Source: Alkalicoccus luteus (GTDB lineage Bacteria > Bacillota > Bacilli > Bacillales > Salisediminibacteriaceae). Taken from it: 64,000 bases of DNA. How positions within the stretch are numbered: position 1 is the stretch's first letter; every line of letters begins with the position of its first letter. Shown here piece by piece: positions 8,099-16,590 of the stretch. The position numbers and the translations under genes were made by a program. The DNA lies in NCBI RefSeq assembly GCF_012034335.1, contig NZ_JAATHJ010000009.1, positions 62,001 to 126,000 on the forward strand, written 5' to 3'. The notes under the pieces were generated by a model that made no database searches, had not been told where the DNA came from, and was given only the letters and a program-made list of their open reading frames with translations.

Positions 8099-8896
8099 TC
8101 ATTTCGTTATCGGTTTACGCAGCATGGCAACGCTGCACGTGTGCGGGATGTTGTGCACCGCTCCCGGATACTCGCTGACGAGCATTTCCGCAAGCTCTTC
8201 CATCACATTTGTGCGAACCTCTTCTTCCTGGGATACGAGCCAGGAGATGGAGCTGATTCGTCCGCACCACTCGGTGTTCGTAAACGAGACGGTGTAGTCG
8301 AGAGAATAAAGCTCTTTTAGTGCAAGATGATGCGACTGCCATTCCTCGAACCACTCAACCGGAAAACCAAGAATCCGCTGCGTTGATTCCGCTTTAGCAC
8401 CAGCAGGGGAGACAGAGGCCTCCGGTAGACGCTCTTTTAAAAACGTAATCGTCTTTTCGACAATGTCTGTTCCTGTCTGAAAGCCAGCGTCCATGACGAG
8501 CAGGTGACCATCCGGTCTGAGCACACGGCTGATTTCCTGCAGCGCTTTATCCCGGTCAAACCAGTGCCAGGCACGCATAACCGTGATTATATCTGCATAG
8601 TCGTCTGCAGCAGGAAGCTCTTCCGCAGATCCGGAAGCATAAAAGAGGCTTGTTCCGGCTTGACGCTGCATTTTTTCCGCTTCATTCAACAGCTCCGCTG
8701 AAGGCTCAACGCCTGTTACGACCGCCCCTTCCCGGGCAAGCGCCCGGCTGAGCACACCCGTTCCGGCTCCGATGTCCACCGTTACGGCGTTTTGAAAAGT
8801 AACGCCCCGCTGTTTTAAACTGGCAAAGAGGTCACCTGGCAAATCGTTTCGGTATTTACTGTAGGCGGAAGCTTCTTTTCCAAAGTGCATATACAT
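8099..8896 (-). CDS. Class I SAM-dependent methyltransferase
   Basis: A 265-residue methyltransferase with the SAM-binding motif I VDIGAGTGVLSRAL near residue 43, the acidic residue at the end of strand 2 (VTGVEPS), and motif IV-V (ADIITVMRAWHWFDRDKALQEISRVLRPDG). It belongs to the UbiE/type-11 group; the substrate is unknown. The ATG at 8896 has AGGAGG 8 nt upstream, and that RBS overlaps the stop codon of the small gene at 8909, indicating translational coupling. Confidence 0.85.
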   Translation of the reverse strand: MYMHFGKEASAYSKYRNDLPGDLFASLKQRGVTFQNAVTVDIGAGTGVLSRALAREGAVVTGVEPSAELLNEAEKMQRQAGTSLFYASGSAEELPAADDYADIITVMRAWHWFDRDKALQEISRVLRPDGHLLVMDAGFQTGTDIVEKTITFLKERLPEASVSPAGAKAESTQRILGFPVEWFEEWQSHHLALKELYSLDYTVSFTNTEWCGRISSISWLVSQEEEVRTNVMEELAEMLVSEYPGAVHNIPHTCSVAMLRKPITK

Positions 8897-8908
8897 TTCG
8901 ATACCCTC

Positions 8909-9037
8909 CTATTTCTCCAAAAGCTTTCCGGCGATAAGACCTAGCAGAAAGTTCTTGACGAGATAAACTCCGGCCCCTCCAAGAAGGAAGGTAACAATCG
9001 CGGCTGTGATTCCAAACGACACTGCCTGTGAAGACAT
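8909..9037 (-). CDS. Small single-pass membrane protein
   Basis: A 42-residue ORF, starting MSSQAVSFGITAAIVTFLLG and ending IAGKLLEK. One Gly-rich transmembrane segment spans about residues 8-35. GGAGGG lies 8 nt before the ATG. Its stop codon overlaps the RBS of the methyltransferase, which suggests a two-gene operon. I recognise no family. Confidence 0.65.
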   Translation of the reverse strand: MSSQAVSFGITAAIVTFLLGGAGVYLVKNFLLGLIAGKLLEK

Positions 9038-9128
9038 AAGGAAAACCCTCCATCGCTGTCTAGCATTGCTACCAGTATAACCCAATCGGACTTTGTTTCA
9101 TACAATCTAAAAACTTACATAAAGTAAG

Positions 9129-9157
9129 TTGACAACAAATATTAAGCGTGATATTAT
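9129..9157 (+). promoter_or_regulatory. Sigma-A promoter of the MhqR-type operon
   Basis: TTGACA (9129-9134), 17-nt spacer and TATTAT (9152-9157). The -10 element abuts the operator at 9158. Confidence 0.7.
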
Positions 9158-9175
9158 TATCTTAGATTCAAGATA
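9158..9175. promoter_or_regulatory. MhqR-type operator, copy 1
   Basis: TATCTTAGATTCAAGATA matches the palindrome TATCTCGAATTCGAGATA at 14 of 18 positions. It starts directly after the -10 box, where a bound repressor would block initiation. Confidence 0.6.
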
Positions 9176-9209
9176 TACAAATTAAAGATAATGGACTGGA
9201 GGGATGGCG

Positions 9210-9638
9210 ATGGAGCCTGCTGCCTGTTTAAAAGCAGTGGCTGTGCTCGTTAAAGCACACGATTCGGTGCATGCGTGTATTAAGCGCGATGCGGCGAATG
9301 CCGGATTGAATCCGACTGAGTTTTCGGTGATGGAACTTCTGCTGCATAAAGGAACACTGCCGACGCAGGAAATTGGCAGGCGAGTGCTCATCTCAAGCGG
9401 AAGCATCACGTACGTTGTCGATAAGCTGGAAGCAAAAAAGCTTGTGAGGCGCACCCCGTGCCCGACTGACAGGCGGATCACGTTCACTGAACTGACGGAA
9501 AGCGGACGTACATTGATCGACGACGCGTTCTTCCGGCATCGGAAAAACGTGGAAAACTTATTTGCTGAAGTAGAGGCTGATCAGTTGGAAACGATGATCA
9601 GTACATTGAAGCAAATCGGTCGAAAAGCAGAAGGATAG
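9210..9638 (+). CDS. MarR-family regulator, MhqR-like
   Basis: A 142-residue MarR protein. The winged helix runs LNPTEFSVMELLLHKGTLPTQEIGRRVLISSGSITYVVDKLE (split here by description only) and the wing is PCPTDRRITFTELTE. This is the MhqR pattern, shared with the second copy at 24125. MhqR of Bacillus subtilis represses quinone-detoxifying genes. The ATG at 9210 lies 6 nt after GGAGGG; the ATG at 9204 touches the RBS. It precedes a reductase-dioxygenase-hydrolase operon and has its own promoter and operator, so it probably controls itself and that operon. Confidence 0.85.
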   Translation: MEPAACLKAVAVLVKAHDSVHACIKRDAANAGLNPTEFSVMELLLHKGTLPTQEIGRRVLISSGSITYVVDKLEAKKLVRRTPCPTDRRITFTELTESGRTLIDDAFFRHRKNVENLFAEVEADQLETMISTLKQIGRKAEG

Positions 9639-9654
9639 TATTTTTTTAATCAAT

Positions 9655-9672
9655 TATCTCGAATTCGAGACA
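9655..9672. promoter_or_regulatory. MhqR-type operator, copy 2
   Basis: TATCTCGAATTCGAGACA, 17 of 18 matches to the palindrome. It lies in the 57-bp gap between the regulator and the reductase, 24 bp before the ATG. No clear -35/-10 pair is visible here, so it may act as a roadblock or flank a weak promoter. Confidence 0.7.
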
Positions 9673-9695
9673 AAACCTTGAGGAGGAATACAACC

Positions 9696-10265
9696 ATGGA
9701 AAAGCGTAAAATCGGCATTATTTTAGGATCAACGAGAGAAGGACGTGTCAGCCCGCAAGTAGGGGAATGGGTAAAGGCTATTGGAGACGAAAGAGGAGAT
9801 GCGGAATACACCATTCTCGATCTCGCTGATTACAAGCTTCCGCTGCTTGGCGAGCCAGGGGGAGACGCATCAGGAGCCGCAAAATGGGCAGAGGAGGTCG
9901 CTGCTCAGGACGGATTTGTGTTTATCGTGCAGGAATACAATCATTCCATCAGCGGGGCATTAAAAAACGCAATGGATTACTTAAAAACAGAGTGGAACAA
10001 CAAAGCAGCAGGCATCGTGTCGTATGGAGCGGCAGGCGGTGCAAGAGCAGCTGAACATTTGCGCGGGATTCTCGGAGAGCTGATGGTAGCAGACGTAAGA
10101 GCTCATCCGACGCTCTCGCTGTTCACCGATTTTGAAAACGGATCTGCATTTAAGCCAGCAGACGTGCAGCGGAAAACGGTCGGCCAAATGCTAGATCAGG
10201 TAAACGACTGGTCGGAAGCAATGCGGTCTGTCCGAGCCAAAAAGAAAGAGGTGAAGCAGACATGA
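9696..10265 (+). CDS. NADPH-dependent FMN reductase (quinone/azo reductase type)
   Basis: A 189-residue flavodoxin-fold reductase. The FMN phosphate loop is GIILGSTREGRVSP at the N-terminus, followed by DLADYKLPLLGEP and the typical VQEYNHSISGALKNAMDYL and SYGAAGGARAAEHLR segments. Enzymes of this family use NADPH and FMN to reduce quinones or azo compounds in the cytoplasm. AGGAGG lies before the ATG at 9696. Its stop overlaps the next start (ATGA). The operator at 9655 ties it to MhqR-type control. Confidence 0.85.
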   Translation: MEKRKIGIILGSTREGRVSPQVGEWVKAIGDERGDAEYTILDLADYKLPLLGEPGGDASGAAKWAEEVAAQDGFVFIVQEYNHSISGALKNAMDYLKTEWNNKAAGIVSYGAAGGARAAEHLRGILGELMVADVRAHPTLSLFTDFENGSAFKPADVQRKTVGQMLDQVNDWSEAMRSVRAKKKEVKQT

Positions 10266-11206
10266 GAACAGAGGGAATCCATCATATTACGGCTATTGTC
10301 GGGCACCCGCAGGAGAATGCAGATTTTTATGCCGGCGTTCTCGGGCTCAGGCTCGTTAAAAAAACGGTTAACTTTGATGATCCAGGTACCTACCACCTTT
10401 ATTTCGGTAACAAAACAGGTGAACCGGGTACGATCATCACCTTTTTTCCTTGGGCGAATGCCTTTCCCGGTAAAATTGGGAGCGGACAGGTCGGCGTCAC
10501 GACCTATGTTGTGCCAGAAGGCGCATTGTCCTTTTGGGAAAACAGGTTGACGAATCTGAATGTGCACGTACAAAAAGAAGAACGGTTTGGCGAGACTTTT
10601 CTTGCGTTTGAAGATCCGCACGGCCTGCAGCTGGAAATCGTAGCGCGTTCCCGCGGCAGTAAAAGTGACTGGGAGACGGAAGATATTTCGTCTAACGAAG
10701 CGATCAAAGGATTTGGCGGTGCGATTCTGCTTTCCTCCCGTCCTGAACAGACCGGAAAGCTGCTCACAGAAGGCATGGGCCTGCAGCTCATCGGGCAGGA
10801 AGGCGACTATATTCGCTACGAAGCGCCAGCTGCGCTCGGGAACATCATTGATATTAAACAAACGCCGGTCGGAAGCGGCGAAATGGGCGTCGGCATGGTC
10901 CATCATATCGCCTGGCGTGCTGCGGACGACGCTGAGCAGATCGAATGGCAGGAGCACATCCGCAACCTTGGCTATGGTGTAACTGACGTGCGCGACCGCC
11001 AGTACTTTAACGCGATTTACTTCCGCGAGCGCGGTCATCTCTTATTTGAGATCGCAACCGATCCACCGGGATTTATGCGAGACGAGCCAGTTGAAGCGCT
11101 TGGCGAAGAGCTGAAGCTGCCGGAGCAGTTCGAAGCGCAGCGTGAAAAAATTGAGCAGCATGTGCTGCCGTTTACAGTACCTGTTCAGAAGGGAGAAAAA
11201 GCATGA
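10262..11206 (+). CDS. Ring-cleaving dioxygenase, glyoxalase fold (MhqO/MhqA type)
   Basis: A 314-residue two-domain vicinal-oxygen-chelate protein. Each half has the glyoxalase pattern: IHHITAIVGHPQENADFY at the N-terminus and VHHIAWRAADD near residue 217, with an acidic metal ligand in GHLLFEIATDPPGF. Homologues in B. subtilis (MhqA, MhqE, MhqO) are induced by hydroquinones and thought to open their rings using a bound metal. It overlaps the reductase upstream and the hydrolase downstream by 4 bp each, so all three are translated as a unit. Confidence 0.88.
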   Translation: MRTEGIHHITAIVGHPQENADFYAGVLGLRLVKKTVNFDDPGTYHLYFGNKTGEPGTIITFFPWANAFPGKIGSGQVGVTTYVVPEGALSFWENRLTNLNVHVQKEERFGETFLAFEDPHGLQLEIVARSRGSKSDWETEDISSNEAIKGFGGAILLSSRPEQTGKLLTEGMGLQLIGQEGDYIRYEAPAALGNIIDIKQTPVGSGEMGVGMVHHIAWRAADDAEQIEWQEHIRNLGYGVTDVRDRQYFNAIYFRERGHLLFEIATDPPGFMRDEPVEALGEELKLPEQFEAQREKIEQHVLPFTVPVQKGEKA

Positions 11207-11805
11207 AGCATATTTATCAGCAAGGCAATGAAAACAAACCGGTTTTATTAATGCTGCACGGAACAGGAGGGACGGAGCACGATTTACTCTCGGTTGCCTC
11301 TATGATTGATAAAGAAGCTTCCGTGTTAAGCGTGCGCGGAAACGTATCAGAAAACGGGATGACACGGTATTTCAAACGTCACGCACCGGGGATTCTTGAC
11401 CAGGAGGACCTCGCTTACCGTACCGATGAACTTTTTGAATTCATTAAGCAGGCAGCGGACGATTATGGATTCGATCCGTCCCGCGTGGTGGCCGTCGGTT
11501 ATTCAAACGGAGCGAATATTGCCGCTAATCTGCTCTTGAAAATCAAAGGCAGCCTCGCTGGAGCCATACTGTACCATCCGATGATTCCGAACAAGGATGC
11601 GGTCGTACCGGACCTTTCAGAAGTGCCCGTTTTTATCGGCGCCGGTATCAACGATCAGATGGTTCCTATGGAAGAGACAGAAAAGCTCCGTGATATTTTA
11701 CAGGAAAACGGAGCAAACGTGTCAATGAAAGTTGAAACGAACGGCCATCAGCTGACCGGCACAGAAATTGACGCTTCGAGAGAGTGGTACGAGCAATCAT
11801 TTTAA
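11203..11805 (+). CDS. mhqD: Carboxylesterase/phospholipase-like hydrolase, MhqD type
   Basis: A 200-residue alpha/beta hydrolase. The oxyanion region is LMLHGTGGTEHDLL, the nucleophile is Ser101 in GYSNGAN, and the other catalytic residues are probably Asp in GAGINDQMVP and His in NGHQLT. It closely resembles MhqD, which accompanies a ring-cleaving dioxygenase in the B. subtilis quinone regulon and may hydrolyse ring-opened products. It is the last gene of the operon, ended by the terminator at 11808. Confidence 0.85.
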   Translation: MKHIYQQGNENKPVLLMLHGTGGTEHDLLSVASMIDKEASVLSVRGNVSENGMTRYFKRHAPGILDQEDLAYRTDELFEFIKQAADDYGFDPSRVVAVGYSNGANIAANLLLKIKGSLAGAILYHPMIPNKDAVVPDLSEVPVFIGAGINDQMVPMEETEKLRDILQENGANVSMKVETNGHQLTGTEIDASREWYEQSF

Positions 11806-11807
11806 CG

Positions 11808-11852
11808 AAAAACGACGCCCGGGGGACCATGCCCCAGGGCGTCGTTTTTTTA
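11808..11852. terminator. Bidirectional terminator between mhqD and the peptide-binding protein
   Basis: AAAAACGACGCCC pairs with GGGCGTCGTTTTT around a short loop, with T runs on both strands, between convergent genes. Confidence 0.9.
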
Positions 11853-13460
11853 TTCAGATCGTGTAACGGGGAACATATCGTACAGACTGCTTGGATGAAT
11901 CACAAAGTTTTCTACGTCTTCCTGCAGGCCGGCGAGGTGTTCAATGTGATAAAGCGGCACGAGCGGCAGGTCATCCATAATGAGCTCCTGTGCGTCGAAA
12001 TAAAGCTGCTCGCGCTCCGCTTCGTCGCTTTCCTGACGGGCAGCTTCCAGCAGGTCATCGACTTCGCTGTTCTCATAGAACGTACGGTTTCCGGAAACGC
12101 CGCGGCTCTCGGAGTGGAAGACCGGATACAACCCATAGTCAGCATCACCGGTCACGGTACCCCAGGAGCTGATAAACATCGGTGCGTCTCCATCATTCAG
12201 GTGATCGCGGTGAACGCCTGATTCCATCGAGATGATGTCTACAGTGATTCCGATCGGAGCGAGCTGTGCCTGAATTATTTCCGCAGCGTCCTGCCAGGCA
12301 CGGGAGTCATCGACCCACAGCTCTGTCTCAAAGCCTTCGTCGAATCCGGCTTCTGCCAGCAGATCCTGAGCTGTTTCCATGTCCTGTACGATCTGTTCCA
12401 GCTGATCGGATGCTCCAAATACAATAGGGGCAAGCGGTCCTTTTGCAGGCTGGGCAGTTCCATTCATCACTGAATTCACAATGTCTTCTTTATTTACTGC
12501 AAGTGCGATTGCTTCACGTACAAGCGGATCGTCGAACGGCTCTTCCTCGTTCTGAAATCCTAAGTAGGCAAGTGACGCACTCTCATAGCGGGCAACCTTT
12601 GTTTCCTCATTGTCTTCGACTCGCTGTACATCGTTTGGATTTAAGTGTCCAATGATCTGTGCGGAGTCTGTTTCCAACTGGCCAACGCGGGTTAAATCTT
12701 CCGGTACAATCTCAAACGTCAGCGTTTCTGCCCCGGGTTCCCCGTTCCAATAGTTCTCATTTTGAACTAACTCATAGGAAGACCCAGGTTCCTGCTCTTC
12801 CAAAACGTAAAAACCAGTTCCGGTCGGATTTTCGTTCACAACGCTTCCAGGATCTGCCCCATCCTCCATGGCAGCGTAGTCTTCTTCAATGACAAGCGGA
12901 CTAATCTGCTGGCCGGCAGGATGCGCAAAGTGCGTGCGCAGCGGCGCGAATGGATACTCAGTATGAATAAGCAGGGAATAGTCATCGACCAACTCCACTT
13001 CTTCGATCATGTCAAACATGAATGCGACGGGGGAGGCAAGGTCCGGATCAAGCATTCGCTCAATGTTCAGCTTTACCGATTCTGCATTCAGTTCGGCACC
13101 ATCATGAAATTCAATACCTTCTTGAAGCACAACCTCCCACGTCGTGTCATCCACCTGTTCAAATGATTCTGCAAGACTCATCTCCAGCTCCAAGTTTTCA
13201 TCTGTTGATACGAGCGTATCGTAGATCGTCCGTTTCACGTTCAGTGACGGATGATCATTACCAAAATGCGGGTCAAGCGAGCTTACATCCGATGCCATAT
13301 TAATCACAAGCGCGTCCGGATCTGCTTGCTCCTCATTCGAAGCATCAGCTTCGCTCGCTTCGTTGTTCTCAGGCGCCTCTTCCGTATTGTTAACAGGCTC
13401 TCCTTCACCAGCGCAAGCCCCAAGCAGCACCAGCGCACTAAGTCCAATCACCTTTTTCAT
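11850..13460 (-). CDS. Peptide/nickel-type ABC substrate-binding lipoprotein, orphan
   Basis: A 536-residue SBP_bac_5 (OppA/DppA) protein. It has a lipoprotein signal (MKKVIGLSALVLLGAC, Cys at about residue 16), an acidic Asn/Glu linker and the family opening MASDVSSLDPHFGND with YDTLVSTDENLELEMSLAESF following. It would capture peptides, glutathione or metal chelates at the cell surface. The start is ATG 13460, 8 nt after the RBS; in-frame ATGs at 13466 and 13478 are less well placed. No permease or ATPase is adjacent, so it must borrow a transporter from elsewhere. The mature protein is very acidic, as in halophiles. Confidence 0.88.
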   Translation of the reverse strand: MKKVIGLSALVLLGACAGEGEPVNNTEEAPENNEASEADASNEEQADPDALVINMASDVSSLDPHFGNDHPSLNVKRTIYDTLVSTDENLELEMSLAESFEQVDDTTWEVVLQEGIEFHDGAELNAESVKLNIERMLDPDLASPVAFMFDMIEEVELVDDYSLLIHTEYPFAPLRTHFAHPAGQQISPLVIEEDYAAMEDGADPGSVVNENPTGTGFYVLEEQEPGSSYELVQNENYWNGEPGAETLTFEIVPEDLTRVGQLETDSAQIIGHLNPNDVQRVEDNEETKVARYESASLAYLGFQNEEEPFDDPLVREAIALAVNKEDIVNSVMNGTAQPAKGPLAPIVFGASDQLEQIVQDMETAQDLLAEAGFDEGFETELWVDDSRAWQDAAEIIQAQLAPIGITVDIISMESGVHRDHLNDGDAPMFISSWGTVTGDADYGLYPVFHSESRGVSGNRTFYENSEVDDLLEAARQESDEAEREQLYFDAQELIMDDLPLVPLYHIEHLAGLQEDVENFVIHPSSLYDMFPVTRSE

Positions 13461-13655
13461 CGTCATCTCTCCTCTCATCTGTTATCTAGATTACCGTTTA
13501 ATATATACAAAGTAAATAGATTTTGTCGGGATTAAAATAGTCAGATTATTGGCAGCCTTTTCACACTCTTTTTTTACAGTCTGCCTGGTTTACCCGAATT
13601 AAAAAACAGGAATGGGTTCTTTAGCAGGTAAACTAATGGAAAAGGGGTTTTACAC

Positions 13656-14078
13656 ATGAACCAGGACCAGCTGAAACAACGCATTGCAGAAATCATGGAT
13701 GAGAATAAAACTGGCGTTTTGTCGACGGTCGAAAATCACCAGTCTTACGCCCGCTACATGACGTTCGTGTATAAGGATATGACGCTTTACACGCCAACCA
13801 ACAAAGAAACGTATAAAACAGAAGAAATCGAGAACAACAAAAATGTGCATGTCCTGCTCGGGTATCAGGGGGAAGGCTTCGGTGACGAGTACGTGGAAGT
13901 CACCGGCAACGCTGAGATTCGCGATGATAAAAACCTGATTGAAGAGCTGTGGTTTGACGATCTCGATAACTGGTTTGACGGCAAGGAAGATCCGAAGCTG
14001 GTTTTTCTTGAAATCAAGCCAGAGAGCATTCGCCTCATGAACGGTAAGGGAGAACCTCCACAGACGCTTGATCTTTAA
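13656..14078 (+). CDS. Pyridoxamine 5'-phosphate oxidase-like (general stress protein 26 type)
   Basis: A 140-residue split-barrel protein (ENKTGVLSTVENHQSYARYMTFVYKDMTLYTPTNKETYK, then NVHVLLGYQGEGFGDEYVEVTGNAEI), matching the small PNPOx-like stress proteins that bind FMN or other cofactors. It is a single-gene unit with a terminator at 14099. Enzymatic activity is unproven for the family. Confidence 0.82.
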   Translation: MNQDQLKQRIAEIMDENKTGVLSTVENHQSYARYMTFVYKDMTLYTPTNKETYKTEEIENNKNVHVLLGYQGEGFGDEYVEVTGNAEIRDDKNLIEELWFDDLDNWFDGKEDPKLVFLEIKPESIRLMNGKGEPPQTLDL

Positions 14079-14098
14079 TTTCATGAAGTGATTAACAG

Positions 14099-14139
14099 GC
14101 ACGGAGAAAGGGGAAAGAACCTTTTTCCGTGCTTTTTTT
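14099..14139 (+). terminator. Terminator after the PNPOx-like gene
   Basis: GCACGGAGAAAGG and CCTTTTTCCGTGC hairpin followed by seven T. Confidence 0.85.
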
Positions 14140-14253
14140 GTAGAAGAATAAGCAGTCCATTACCACTGTCACTATTTTCACCAGATCGATCCGAATGATT
14201 CTGTCGATTTTTGATAGGATAAAGGCAGGCACACTGAATAAAGGAGGGCTTCA

Positions 14254-14733
14254 ATGAACGACGAACTTGTATTAACACAGTTAACGCCGGAATCGGAAGG
14301 GGTAGATCATCTCCGCGCGCTTAACCGGCTCTTTGCAGAAGCATTTAACGAGCCTGACATGTATCTTGCAGAGCCGCCGTCGGATGCTTATTTGCTGCGA
14401 CAGCTAAAGAGTGAAGACATCCTCATTTGTACAGCCTGTATTCAAGAGCAAGTTGTGGCCGGCCTGACGGCATATGTGATGCACAAGCTGGAGCGGGAAA
14501 CGTGTGAAGTGTACATTTATGATTTGGCCGTTGATGCGGCTTATCGCAGGAGAAAGATCGGAACAGAGCTGTTGCAGTATGCGGTCGAGCAAGCAAAACA
14601 GCGCGGGGCTTCCGCTGTGTTCATTCAGGCAGACGAAGGAGATGAACCGGCGGTGGCGCTTTACGACAAGCTGGGTAAACGGGAAGTAGCTTATCATTAT
14701 GATATCTTCGTTCAACAGAATGCAGGATCCTAA
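14254..14733 (+). CDS. GNAT acetyltransferase, AAC(3)-I-like
   Basis: A 159-residue GNAT protein. Its core EVYIYDLAVDAAYRRRKIGTELL (acetyl-CoA loop RRRKIG) and the downstream FIQADEGDEPAVALYDKLGKREVAYHYDI segment match the aminoglycoside 3-N-acetyltransferase I group closely. Chromosomal members of this group in environmental bacilli are not all drug-modifying, so the substrate is open. AAGGAGGG lies before the ATG. Confidence 0.8.
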   Translation: MNDELVLTQLTPESEGVDHLRALNRLFAEAFNEPDMYLAEPPSDAYLLRQLKSEDILICTACIQEQVVAGLTAYVMHKLERETCEVYIYDLAVDAAYRRRKIGTELLQYAVEQAKQRGASAVFIQADEGDEPAVALYDKLGKREVAYHYDIFVQQNAGS

Positions 14734-14793
14734 CAGCGGCGGTCGCAAATTGCACCTGATGCATGAGAAAAATAACAGAAGAGGAGGGACGTG

Positions 14794-15695
14794 ATGACAA
14801 TAGAGAAAACAGTGAAAGCAGTGTTTGGGAACGATTATCACGTGAAGTCTGTCATGCCGGTAAGCGGGGGCACCCAGAAAACGATTCATCGTGTCACCTG
14901 TTCAAACGGCTTTTCGGTTTTACAATATGTGTGGGATGACGACAAGAATCTGTTTCAGGAGGAAATGGAAACAAGTACGAATCTCTTCAGCATCGACAGC
15001 TTTTGGACAATGATAAGCAGATCCGCGCTGCAGGTATAGCTGTTCCGGACGTGTATTATGCGTCAAAAGAAACGAAAACGGCATTTGTTGAATGCCTATC
15101 AGGACCGGATTTTCAGGCTGAACTGGACGTGGGGACGGAAGCGGATCAACGGAGAATTACTGCTGAAGCCGCTGACATAGCTGCTGCTCTTCACGGCATG
15201 ACCCGAAAAACGTGGGGCAGTGTCCGCTATCCTGAAACGGGAAGCTGTATCGAGCCCCATGAAGAGGAAGCATCCGCCAACCTGCAGTTTATTTCCTCAA
15301 GAAGAAACATTCCATATGATACGATTCAATCCCGTCTTCGTCAGCTGGCTGCAGATATAGAACCTCGAAACGACTACGCGTTTGTGCACGGGGAGCTGGG
15401 ACCGAACCATCTGCTGCGCTCTTCGTCAGGTGAGGCCGTATTAATTGATTTAGAAGGAGCGCGCTTTTTTGACCGTGAATACGAATTGTCCTTCATGTCA
15501 TTTCGATACCCGTATTGGGAAACACCAGCTACCTGCGATCAGAGCAGATGCCGCTATTATTTGTTTGGACATCACTTGTCCCTGGCTGCTGGTGCCATTA
15601 AGCTTCAGGAGCGCGGATTTGAGGATCAGCACTTCGCTCGAACTCTCGAAGCATTTCATCTGAAGCGCCTGCAGCATTTCCCTGTTATTCCATAA
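14794..15695 (+). pseudogene. APH-family phosphotransferase split by a -1 frameshift
   Basis: The first frame from ATG 14794 (GAGGAGGG upstream) gives MTIEKTVKAVFGNDYHVK and ends out of frame at 15039. From about 15003 a second frame continues LDNDKQIRAAGIAVPDVYYA and reaches FVHGELGPNHLL and VLIDLEGARFFD, the catalytic and metal-binding motifs of the family. Adding one T to the run at 15001-15004 joins both into about 300 residues. The catalytic Asp of HxD is Glu here (HGE), which is unusual for this family. The frameshift is either recent or a homopolymer sequencing error. Confidence 0.75.
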
Positions 15696-15760
15696 TGACA
15701 GACGAAAAAGGGAAGTAAATGGAAAAAAAGATTAAATTGGATACCTCTTCCTTTGAAAGC

Positions 15761-15785
15761 GTTTCATTTATCCGGTAAAGGATAT
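15761..15785 (+). promoter_or_regulatory. Candidate sigma-B-type promoter of the first CHRD gene
   Basis: GTTTCA, 13-nt spacer and GGATAT match the sigma-B consensus GTTTAA-N12-15-GGGTAT at 5 of 6 in each half. It lies 49 bp before the start codon. Confidence 0.4.
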
Positions 15786-15833
15786 AGTAGAAGCAGCCGG
15801 AGTTGTGCGGCAAATTGAAGAGGAGTGAAGAAG

Positions 15834-16427
15834 ATGAAAAAAGCACTGATTGTGTCAACTGCTTCTGTTGTAGTATTTACCGGGTTTGCAGGGGCAGCAT
15901 CTGCAGCTCACGAAGGAAAGTCGTTTATGGGAGAAATGACTCCTGAGCAGGAGGTACACGAAGTAGAGAGCGATGCCACCGGACACATTCATGTTGATGT
16001 AAGCGAAGACGGAGATTCCATCTACTTCGAAGTAGAGGCGTATGACCTGACAGATACGCTGGAGGGCCATCTACATAGCGGTCCGGCTGGAGAAAATGGA
16101 CCTGTGGAATTGTTCCTCTTTGAAAACGATGAGCCGATGGATTATGACGGTGAAATCGCATCAGGCACACTGACAGAGGCCGATCTCGTTGGCGATCTCA
16201 GCTGGGAAGAGTTTTCAATGGAGCTCGTAGCTGGAAACATTTACGCAAACCTTCATACGGAAACATTTCCTGACGGTGAAATTCGTGGTCAGCTGGAAAC
16301 AGCAGAAGAAGGCGATGCAATGCCGGATACTGCGACAAACGGGCTCCTCTATACGATGCTTGGACTTTCTGCCGCTGCAGGCGGGGGAATGCTTCTCGCA
16401 GGCCACAGAAAAAAGACGGCTCAATAA
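15834..16427 (+). CDS. CHRD-domain surface protein with MPDTA sorting-like signal (copy 1)
   Basis: A 197-residue secreted protein: Sec signal ending ASA, then a CHRD domain (EGHLHSGPAGENGPVELFLF and NIYANLHTETFPDGEIRGQL), then MPDTATNG, a hydrophobic segment and a basic tail HRKK. That C-terminal triad is the layout of a sortase signal, here MPDTA rather than LPXTG, close to the LPDTA/LPNTA motifs used by class D-type Bacillus sortases. CHRD domains are named after chordin and have no firm function in bacteria. The ATG at 15834 is preferred to a GTG at 15825 that touches the RBS. A near-duplicate lies at 42345. Confidence 0.85.
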   Translation: MKKALIVSTASVVVFTGFAGAASAAHEGKSFMGEMTPEQEVHEVESDATGHIHVDVSEDGDSIYFEVEAYDLTDTLEGHLHSGPAGENGPVELFLFENDEPMDYDGEIASGTLTEADLVGDLSWEEFSMELVAGNIYANLHTETFPDGEIRGQLETAEEGDAMPDTATNGLLYTMLGLSAAAGGGMLLAGHRKKTAQ

Positions 16428-16449
16428 GCAGCCGTTAACGTTCCTTTTG

Positions 16450-16478
16450 AACCCTCGAGTTAGTCGCGAGGGTTTTTT
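16450..16478 (+). terminator. Terminator of CHRD copy 1
   Basis: AACCCTCG and CGAGGGTT hairpin followed by a T run. Confidence 0.85.
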
Positions 16479-16590
16479 ACATAGGCGGGTAGTACGTGAT
16501 AAATCGTATCCTCATTCTGGTCTACGACTTTTTATGAAAACGGTGTATACTTAAATGTGACACAAATCGACATGGCAGGAGGAGAAACAG

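Noticed and set aside
13587-13619. Sigma-B promoter before the PNPOx-like gene (GTTTAC ... GGGTTC)
   Set aside because: The spacer is about 20 nt, too long for sigma-B, and the -10 match is weak.
4648-14733. Antibiotic-resistance island from the APH-like and AAC(3)-I-like genes
   Set aside because: They are spread among housekeeping-type genes, lack mobile flanks and belong to families with many non-resistance members.
15752-15764. TGAAAGCGTTTCA looks like a cre site before CHRD copy 1
   Set aside because: It is one base shorter than the cre consensus, so the half-sites are out of register; the overlapping sigma-B-like hexamers explain it equally well.
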